A DNA stretch of 7,445 nucleotides from positions 1 to 7,445 of the forward strand of contig SLNI01000249.1 of the NCBI GenBank assembly GCA_007133115.1, written 5' to 3'. How positions within the stretch are numbered: position 1 is the stretch's first letter; every line of letters begins with the position of its first letter. The translations under genes were made by a program, and so were the position numbers. Positions 1 to 5,195 of this stretch are shown piece after piece. Source of the stretch: Thioalkalivibrio sp. Lineage in GTDB: Bacteria; Pseudomonadota; Gammaproteobacteria; Ectothiorhodospirales; Ectothiorhodospiraceae. A model generated the notes under the pieces. It was not told the origin of the DNA and made no database searches. It saw nothing but the letters and a program-made list of their open reading frames with translations.

Positions 1-52
1 CCGGGGACACGACCAGCAACAGGCCAAGGATCAGGATCAATCGAAACAACAT
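1..52 (-). CDS. 5' end of a minus-strand gene with a hydrophobic leader (partial)
   Basis: An ATG on the minus strand (complement of 50-52) opens a frame that stays open to the left edge and reads MLFRLILILGLLLVVSP. Only 17 residues are visible. They have one arginine and then an unbroken hydrophobic run, which fits a signal peptide or an N-terminal membrane anchor. No good Shine-Dalgarno sequence lies just upstream (GTGGGTGAA is the best stretch). A TATAAA hexamer on the same strand at 88-93 could be its -10 element. The gene diverges from zur. In Pseudomonas aeruginosa the zinc-binding protein gene znuA diverges from zur, so an exported ZnuA is one possibility, but 17 residues cannot show it and I see no Zur operator in the gap. 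Confidence 0.45.
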   Translation of the reverse strand, partial: MLFRLILILGLLLVVSP

Positions 53-75
53 GGGACGTGATTCACCCACGAGGA

Positions 76-100
76 AATCGGCCTTTCTTTATAGCCGATT
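76..100. repeat. Inverted repeat AATCGGC / GCCGATT with TATAAA in the loop
   Basis: Seven-base arms AATCGGC (76-82) and GCCGATT (94-100) are perfect complements separated by 11 bases. Read on the minus strand, the loop contains TATAAA (88-93), a good -10 hexamer about 36 bases upstream of the minus-strand ATG at 52. No matching -35 hexamer is evident at 16-18 bases. It may be an operator overlapping the promoter of the left-edge gene, or a chance hairpin. Confidence 0.3.
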
Positions 101-229
101 GGGCGGCAGTTCACCTCCACCGCCACCCGTTTTCGACCCGCAATGACGGGAATCGTTTTCCAACTGCGTGCAAAACCCGGCTCTGCCGAGAGCGGCTTCC
201 GACCCTCGGAGACAGGAAATCGATGGATA

Positions 230-244
230 CGCCGAAGTTCGGCG
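230..244. repeat. Perfect short palindrome CGCCGAA-G-TTCGGCG
   Basis: Seven-base arms flank a single central base. As RNA it would form a 5-bp stem with a 5-base loop, with no T-tract on either side, so it is not a convincing terminator. No gene end lies next to it. Its function is unknown. Confidence 0.25.
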
Positions 245-604
245 CGCCCAAAATACGCCACCATCGCATCCGCGACGGGAGTTCAGAATGGGTGCTGACG
301 GGTGAACTGCGTCAGAAGAAGAACAGCACGCCCATCGATGTGAGAATGGGTACGCCGGCCACCACAGCCAGCGTCAGAACACAAACAGAGCAATCCTTGG
401 CACGGGACAAACGCGGACTATTCAAGGTGCATCTCCAATACAGCCATGACTTCGGCTTTTCTGATGTTCGCCGGAGCTTGCCACCAACCCTTTCGGTGCG
501 CAAGCGGGGCTCGCTCGGACCATGATGCGAAACGGGTTGCAACATCCAGCCGGGTCCCGCACCGAAACCGCGTTCAAATTTACAAGTCCGATGGTCGCAG
601 CCAA

Positions 605-633
605 TTGATTTGGATCACGGGAAGAAGCATATC
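605..633 (+). promoter_or_regulatory. Weak candidate promoter for zur
   Basis: TTGATT (605-610) and CATATC (628-633) are separated by 17 bases and could serve as -35 and -10 elements. Each matches its consensus only partly. The predicted transcript would start near 640 and leave about 50 bases before the ATG at 694. No AT-rich Zur operator of the E. coli type is visible around it, so autoregulation by Zur is not supported. Confidence 0.2.
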
Positions 634-693
634 TCAGCGGCCGAGGCGCATTTGTGTATGCTTGCGGAAACGGACCGGAGCTCGAGGCAACCC

Positions 694-1164
694 ATGCAGG
701 TGACGCAAACGGACGCGGCCTTGGATGCGGCGGAACAGGTCTGCGCGCGTCGCGGCGTGCGACTGACCTCGCTGCGCCGGCGCGTACTGGAGCAGATTCT
801 CAAAACAGACGGCGTCATCAAGGCCTACGACCTGATCCACGAGCTCAGTTCCGCCGACCGCAACATCAAGCCCCCAACGGTGTACCGGAGCCTGTCCTTC
901 CTGCTGGAGCAGGGGTTCATTCATCGCATCGAGAGCCTGAACGGTTTTGTGGCCTGCAACCACCCCGGTGAGATCCACGAAACGCTGCTGATGATCTGTG
1001 ACACCTGCGGGGACATCCAGGAACTGCACCCCACCGAGATCAGTCACGCGCTGGACCATGCCGCCACCCAGCAGGGGTTCTCGGTGGAAAAAAAGATCGT
1101 CGAGTTGCACGGACGCTGCCGAACCTGCGTTGCCCCGGTGGGCACGGCACTTCCGGCGCGATAA
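694..1164 (+). CDS. zur: Zinc uptake regulator Zur (Fur family)
   Basis: This is a Fur-family repressor of 156 residues, most like Zur, which binds DNA when loaded with zinc and shuts off zinc-uptake genes. A winged-helix DNA-binding domain spans about residues 25-80 and includes the recognition-helix stretch PPTVYRSLSFLLEQGFIHRIE. A structural zinc site is visible as Cys102 and Cys105 (CDTCG) with Cys142 and Cys145 (CRTC). His77, Cys88, His95 and Glu110 fall within one residue of the regulatory zinc ligands of E. coli Zur (His77, Cys88, His96, Glu111). This pattern favours Zur over Fur, which lacks the same cysteine layout. I chose the ATG at 694 because GAGG lies 6 bases upstream and the resulting length is typical. 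An in-frame ATG at 658 and a TTG at 610 would lengthen the N-terminus with unconserved sequence. A DNA glycosylase gene follows 30 bases downstream on the same strand. No znuBC genes are visible downstream. Confidence 0.9.
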   Translation: MQVTQTDAALDAAEQVCARRGVRLTSLRRRVLEQILKTDGVIKAYDLIHELSSADRNIKPPTVYRSLSFLLEQGFIHRIESLNGFVACNHPGEIHETLLMICDTCGDIQELHPTEISHALDHAATQQGFSVEKKIVELHGRCRTCVAPVGTALPAR

Positions 1165-1194
1165 ACCATTCCCGGCACCCGAGCGAGATCGGAC

Positions 1195-1716
1195 GTGGAC
1201 GCCCGGCACGAATCCCTTCTGCAGTCGCTGCCACCGGTCCTGAATCGGGACACGCGCCTGCTGATTCTCGGCAGCTTTCCGGGTGTGGCTTCGCTGCGCG
1301 CCACGCAGTATTACGCCCATCCGCGCAACCAGTTCTGGCCAATCCTGGGCCGCCTGCTCGGGCACGCACTCCAGGAGATGCCATATGCCGACCGAATCCA
1401 ATGTCTGCGGAAGCATCGGATCGGGCTCTGGGACATCTATGCCAGCTGCGTGCGCCCGGGAAGCCTGGACGCTTCGATTCGCGACGCGACGCCGAACGAC
1501 CTCGAAGGACTCCGTAGCCTCGCCCCGTCTCTGCGCCTGGTCGTGCACAACGGGGCCGAGAGTGCCCGGCGCATGAAAGAAATCCAGGCGCTGGGCATTC
1601 CCGCTCTGCGTTTGCCCTCGACCAGTCCCGCCAACGCCCGAATCGATCTCGAAACAAAGCTTGCACGCTGGCGTGTGGCGCTGGCCGAGGCTGGAGTTCT
1701 ACCCGACCCATCCTGA
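1195..1716 (+). CDS. Hypoxanthine/deoxyinosine DNA glycosylase (UDG superfamily family 6)
   Basis: This 173-residue protein belongs to the hypoxanthine-DNA glycosylase branch of the uracil-DNA glycosylase superfamily. Such enzymes excise hypoxanthine formed by adenine deamination and start base-excision repair in the cytoplasm. Visible motifs are GSFPG (residues 26-30, motif 1), QYYAHPRNQFW (38-48), GLWDIYASCVRPGSLD (77-92), HNG (118-120) and LPSTSPANA (140-148, motif 2). Asn45 in HPRN lies 19 residues after the start of motif 1; I infer that it corresponds to the catalytic asparagine described for this family. The start is GTG, with only a weak purine-rich site (GAGCGAG) upstream. I accept it because motif 1 then begins at residue 26, as is usual for the family. 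The gene lies 30 bases after zur and is probably co-transcribed with it. There is no obvious functional link to zinc, so this may be shared transcription only. Confidence 0.87.
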   Translation: MDARHESLLQSLPPVLNRDTRLLILGSFPGVASLRATQYYAHPRNQFWPILGRLLGHALQEMPYADRIQCLRKHRIGLWDIYASCVRPGSLDASIRDATPNDLEGLRSLAPSLRLVVHNGAESARRMKEIQALGIPALRLPSTSPANARIDLETKLARWRVALAEAGVLPDPS

Positions 1717-1768
1717 TGCCATGCCAATTCGGCGAAGCTGTGCTCCATAGGCACCGAACTTCCCGCAT

Positions 1769-1784
1769 GGCCCACTAGTGGGTC
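1769..1784. terminator. Possible bidirectional hairpin between convergent genes
   Basis: The 76-base gap between the glycosylase stop and the receptor stop contains CCCACTAGTGGG (1771-1782), a perfect 12-base palindrome. Flanking bases extend the possible stem to GGCCCA / TGGGTC with a CTAG loop. It is the only strong symmetric element in the gap and sits where both transcripts should end. Neither side has a run of T, so intrinsic termination would be weak. It may instead be a protein site or chance. Confidence 0.3.
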
Positions 1785-1792
1785 CCATCACG

Positions 1793-3835
1793 TCAGGGCT
1801 GGAAGTAAAACCGCAGCCCCCCGAAGAAATAACGCTCCGGCGCCGGTTCGAAATACCGGCCGAAGCTGGCATTGATACGGAGGTTGTCGATGTTCGCGGT
1901 GTCGAGGAGATTGCTCACCGCGACAAAGCCCTCAACCCGCAGGGAGCCCTGATGCCAATGCCGCCCCAGGCGCAGGTTGACCGTCGTCTGGGCATCGGCC
2001 TCCACGGTATTCGCGTTGTCGGCATAGCGGCGCCCCGTGTGCAGCATGTCGGCAACCGCGAACCATGCTCCGTCGCGCCAAGCCGCTTCCAGGAACCCCT
2101 GGTGGCGCGGAAGTCCAGGCAAACGATTGCCATCCTGGCTCACGCCCTGCACGTCGCGGAACTCCCGGTAACGGAAGTCGTTCAGTGCCAGGGCCGCCCG
2201 CAGGTTCCACCGCGGATCCGGCCTCAGGTCCAGGGCGAGTTCCAGCCCATCGCGTGCCGTGCGACCGGCATTGCTGTAATAGGTCCGGCCATCCGCCGCG
2301 TTCAGCTGATAAGGGACCAGTTCGTCCCGGACGCGCGTGCTGTACGCGGTGATTTCATAGATCAACGGCCCTTTTCCTCCGCGGAGACCCACCTCCAGAC
2401 TGCGCGCTTTCTGCGCTTCCAGATCCGGATTGAACCCACCCGTGTCAGCCGGATTGGCCAACTCGGTGAAGGTCGGCGTCTCGAATGCGGAGGCTCCGTT
2501 CACGAACGCCCGGTGGTCATCGTGCCAGTGCCAGATGAGCCCCGCGGTCGCGCTGGTTTCATCGAACGAACGCTGCCCCGAGAGATCGAAACCGCCGGAC
2601 TGCAGTCGGTCATCGACGCCGAAGCGCATGCGGTCGTGGCGGACACCCAGCGCCAGGTTCCAGTCGGTTCCCAGCAGGGTGTCGGTCTGGACGAAGAGCC
2701 CCTGGGTTCGGACGCGTTCCTGCTGATCCAGCGCCAGTGGACCCGTGACGGGTACACCAGGCGGCGCACACGAAGGCTCGAGCGCAGCGTTGATGCAGTT
2801 CCGCGTGCGCTGGTCGCGCTGTTCCTCGAGGTCGAGTCCGAACAGGGCCCGGGTCGGTCCCATGTCGCGCTCGTAGCCGAAATGGATACCGTGGAAGCGG
2901 CGCTCGTAAGCCACCTGGCTGCTGCCGAAGAAAGGCAGCTGCTGTTCGTAATCGCGCTGCGTCAGAAACGTGCCGATGCGCAGCACACCGTCCGCGAGCG
3001 GCTGCCGCCAGTGCCCACCCAGGGTCAGCTGCTCGGCAGCCTGACCGCTGTCCAGTCGCCGCGCCAGCGGGGCCGCGGCGCGCCGGTCCGCGGCGACTTC
3101 GGCCGCTGTCAGGGCTCCGGGATCCTCGGTCCGCGGGGCGTCCAGATAGCGCAGATGCAGGCGGAGATCACCGGCATCGAAGGCCTGGGTCGCGTGCAGG
3201 CGCAGCAACTGCTTCTCTGCCTGTGCCTGCTGGCGGTACCCGTCGTAGCGCAGGTCGTGTCCGGTCAGCGAATACGATCCGGACCCGCTCCGCGCCTCGC
3301 TGGCCAGCTCCACCCGCTGGAAGCCATCCCCCCCGACCATGAGTCCGCCCCCGTGCCCGCGGGGCTCAAGGCCATCCATCGTGCGCAGTGCCACCACGCC
3401 GCCGGTGGCATTGCCGTACAGCGCCGCGTTGGGCCCGCGCAGCACCTCGATGGAACGGACGTTGAGCAGATCGAGTGCATCCACCTGGGACTGACCGTCC
3501 GGTGTCGTTTCCGGAATGCCGTCCTGCAGGATGCGCAGCCCGCGGATGCCGAACGGCGCCCGCGCACCGAAACCCCGGATCGACAGGCGGACGTCCTGGG
3601 CGAAGTTGTAGCGGTTCTGTGCGAAAACCCCGGGGATCCGGTTCAGCGCCTCGTCCAGCTGCAGACCCTGGCGTGCCTGCGCAGCCTCGTCCCGGTCGAT
3701 GACATCCACCGCGGCGGGAAGATCCGCCAGGGGGATTTCCAGCCGCGGCGCGGTCACCGTGATCGGAGCGAGAACCGGTTCGGCCGCGGCTGGCAGCACC
3801 GCCACGAGCCCGGCGACGAGGGCGGCCGCCCTCAC
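1793..3835 (-). CDS. TonB-dependent outer-membrane receptor, substrate unknown
   Basis: This 680-residue protein has the full architecture of a TonB-dependent transporter, which moves a scarce ligand across the outer membrane using TonB-ExbBD energy. It has a signal peptide (residues 1-18, likely cut after PAAA), a TonB-box-like segment ITVTAPR (25-31), and a plug domain (about 36-150) with IRGFGARAPFGIRGLRI and VLRGPNAALYGNATGGVV. The remaining residues form a beta barrel with alternating aromatic strands. It ends FYFQP, so the usual terminal aromatic residue is two positions from the end. The start is GTG and overlaps the TGA of the upstream gene (GTGA). No Shine-Dalgarno is visible before it, which suggests translational coupling. 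The ligand cannot be read from sequence. The plug resembles siderophore or ferric-citrate-type receptors more than BtuB. Its position behind nrdJab raises a corrinoid or metal ligand as an inference only. Confidence 0.9.
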   Translation of the reverse strand: MRAAALVAGLVAVLPAAAEPVLAPITVTAPRLEIPLADLPAAVDVIDRDEAAQARQGLQLDEALNRIPGVFAQNRYNFAQDVRLSIRGFGARAPFGIRGLRILQDGIPETTPDGQSQVDALDLLNVRSIEVLRGPNAALYGNATGGVVALRTMDGLEPRGHGGGLMVGGDGFQRVELASEARSGSGSYSLTGHDLRYDGYRQQAQAEKQLLRLHATQAFDAGDLRLHLRYLDAPRTEDPGALTAAEVAADRRAAAPLARRLDSGQAAEQLTLGGHWRQPLADGVLRIGTFLTQRDYEQQLPFFGSSQVAYERRFHGIHFGYERDMGPTRALFGLDLEEQRDQRTRNCINAALEPSCAPPGVPVTGPLALDQQERVRTQGLFVQTDTLLGTDWNLALGVRHDRMRFGVDDRLQSGGFDLSGQRSFDETSATAGLIWHWHDDHRAFVNGASAFETPTFTELANPADTGGFNPDLEAQKARSLEVGLRGGKGPLIYEITAYSTRVRDELVPYQLNAADGRTYYSNAGRTARDGLELALDLRPDPRWNLRAALALNDFRYREFRDVQGVSQDGNRLPGLPRHQGFLEAAWRDGAWFAVADMLHTGRRYADNANTVEADAQTTVNLRLGRHWHQGSLRVEGFVAVSNLLDTANIDNLRINASFGRYFEPAPERYFFGGLRFYFQP

Positions 3836-4464
3836 CAGTAGTAGGGCATGATCCGCCCCATCCGCCCCATGGTGGAATCGATCGAGGTGGTCATGATGTC
3901 GATGCTGAGATTCAGTTGCCGCATCTCCTCCGCCATCAGCGGCACGCCGCTCATCTTGTCGTCCATCGAGCCCATCACGGTGGCAATGCGGTCCATGTCG
4001 CCGCGCATGTGACTCATGTCCTCACCCATCTGCGGCAGGGCCGCCAGCGCGGCACGGGTGTCGTGCAGAACACCGCGGATGTCGTGCAGGGTTACGGCGA
4101 TGACCTCGAACGGGCTCGGTTCCTCCTCGGCCTCCGCGAGGCGGGCGCGCAGGTGCTCGATCCGCTGGTGAAAATCGGCCCTGGGACCCACCGCTTCCGG
4201 TTCCGGGCGAATCTGGAGATCGTCAGCGGTCACTTCGGGGGCCGCATGCGGCCAGCCGCGCGGGACCTCGGCCCCGGCGTCTCCGGCTGCGAACGCCTGG
4301 GTTAGCGCGTAGAGCACGAGCATCAGCGTCAGCAGAAACAGCGCCACCGTCCAGCGGAACATCCGCTCCAGTCGCTGTAACCGACGCTCACCGGACACCG
4401 CAATCCTGGCCAGGTCTTCGATGGCGGTGCGGGAATCGTCGTACTGCGCGCCGGTCGGATGCAT
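3832..4464 (-). CDS. Membrane-anchored periplasmic protein with Met-lined coiled coil
   Basis: I do not recognise a named family in this 210-residue protein. It has a short cytoplasmic N-terminus with a basic stretch (RRLQRLERMFR, 28-37), one transmembrane helix (about 38-60), and a proline- and acid-rich linker (65-95). After these come a helical segment (98-115) and a long C-terminal helix. By the positive-inside rule the C-terminal part should lie in the periplasm. From residue 146 to 206 it has 13 methionines, many spaced 3 or 4 apart (146, 150, 153, 157, 164, 167, 171), with Ile, Leu or Val filling several of the remaining core positions. It ends MPYYW. The ATG at 4464 has GAGG about 10 bases upstream and lies 20 bases after the nrdJb stop. 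Its TGA overlaps the receptor GTG, which suggests the two proteins act together. Possible roles are an oligomeric partner of the receptor or TonB system, or a methionine-based soft-metal binder. Confidence 0.75.
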   Translation of the reverse strand: MHPTGAQYDDSRTAIEDLARIAVSGERRLQRLERMFRWTVALFLLTLMLVLYALTQAFAAGDAGAEVPRGWPHAAPEVTADDLQIRPEPEAVGPRADFHQRIEHLRARLAEAEEEPSPFEVIAVTLHDIRGVLHDTRAALAALPQMGEDMSHMRGDMDRIATVMGSMDDKMSGVPLMAEEMRQLNLSIDIMTTSIDSTMGRMGRIMPYYW

Positions 4465-4484
4465 TTCGGGTGTCCCTCAGGTTG

Positions 4485-5180
4485 TCAGCCGCACTTGCTC
4501 TCACCGCAGTTCAGGCAGGTGAGGCAATTATCCATCGCCACGACCGCACGGGTGTGACACTTGCCGCAGAGCTGGGCACCGGCCGGAAACGGATCGCCGG
4601 GATCGATCTCGGTTTTGGCGAGGTTGCGGCTGGCCTCGAACTGCGCCCGCTTCTCCTCGATGTGCCTGCGCTGGTGCTCGTCCAGGCCGTCGTCGGTAAT
4701 CAGGCCGATCAGGCGCAAGTGACCCTCGATCGCATCGCCGATCTCGGCGACCAGCGAAGGCATGTACTTCCCGCCCTTCTTGAAGTAGCCGCCTCGGGGA
4801 TCGAACACCGAGCGCAATTCCTCGACCAGGAAGGTCACGTCGCCGCCCTTGCGGAACACCGCGGAAATGATCCGCGTAAGCGCCACGATCCACTGAAAAT
4901 GGTCCATGTTTTTCGAGTTGATGAAGATTTCGAAGGGCCGGCGGAGCTCGTGCTCGGTTCCCGGATTCAGCACCAGGTCGTTGATGGTCACGTACAGCGC
5001 ATGCTCGGACAACGGTGTCTTGATCTTGTACGTCGACCCCATCAGCATCTCGGGCCGCTCGAGCTTCTCGTGCATCTGCACGACCTTGCTGTCCGGGCCC
5101 TCGGCTTCGGCTGTCGCGGCGGAGGGTTCATCGCGGGCCACTTCGTACCCTACGATCTTCCGGTCTATCTTGGTGGTCAT
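4485..5180 (-). CDS. nrdJb: Class II ribonucleotide reductase small component NrdJb
   Basis: This 231-residue protein is the detached C-terminal part of an adenosylcobalamin-dependent ribonucleotide reductase, as in Pseudomonas aeruginosa NrdJb. The central region (about residues 49-158) fits the TSCPD domain found at the C-terminus of unsplit class II enzymes. The end carries six cysteines at 205, 208, 219, 222, 225 and 230, in the pattern CGKC...CLTCLNCGESKCG. In class II enzymes this is a zinc finger in which four cysteines hold zinc and two others pass electrons from thioredoxin-like donors to the active-site disulfide. I infer the same job here. The ATG at 5180 has GGAG 7 bases upstream and starts 15 bases after the nrdJa stop, so the two subunits should be made together. 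The protein is useless for reduction without NrdJa. The identification is firm. Confidence 0.92.
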   Translation of the reverse strand: MTTKIDRKIVGYEVARDEPSAATAEAEGPDSKVVQMHEKLERPEMLMGSTYKIKTPLSEHALYVTINDLVLNPGTEHELRRPFEIFINSKNMDHFQWIVALTRIISAVFRKGGDVTFLVEELRSVFDPRGGYFKKGGKYMPSLVAEIGDAIEGHLRLIGLITDDGLDEHQRRHIEEKRAQFEASRNLAKTEIDPGDPFPAGAQLCGKCHTRAVVAMDNCLTCLNCGESKCG

Positions 5181-5195
5181 GATCTCGCTCCGCGC

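Larger units (their letters stand above)
53..604. other. Gene-free stretch between divergent genes
   Basis: I find no gene here that I can support. The open frames in this stretch, on both strands, give proteins with no recognisable domain, rich in arginine, proline and serine, and without a plausible ribosome binding site. One minus-strand frame ends near 312 with a hydrophobic tail, VLTLAVVAGVPILTSMGVLFFF, which could be the end of a small membrane protein. That frame has no sensible start close to the tail, so I do not call it. The stretch also contains two short inverted repeats, at 76-100 and 230-244. I see no tRNA or clear riboswitch fold. Confidence 0.5.

Noticed and set aside
58..525. 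A 155-residue plus-strand open frame in the left interval
   Set aside because: The composition is arginine- and proline-rich with no domain, no ribosome binding site and no neighbour support.
53..693. Zur operator between the left-edge gene and zur
   Set aside because: I looked for an AT-rich GTTATAATATAAC-like palindrome and found none. The interval is mostly GC-rich.
634..1548. A 304-residue open frame on the minus strand opposite zur and the glycosylase
   Set aside because: It spans two well-recognised plus-strand genes and the gap between them, so it is an antisense shadow.
1778..3841. A 687-residue open frame on the plus strand covering the receptor gene
   Set aside because: It mirrors the receptor almost exactly on the opposite strand, as GC-rich coding DNA often does. 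Its translation has no domain, while the minus strand gives a full TonB-dependent receptor.
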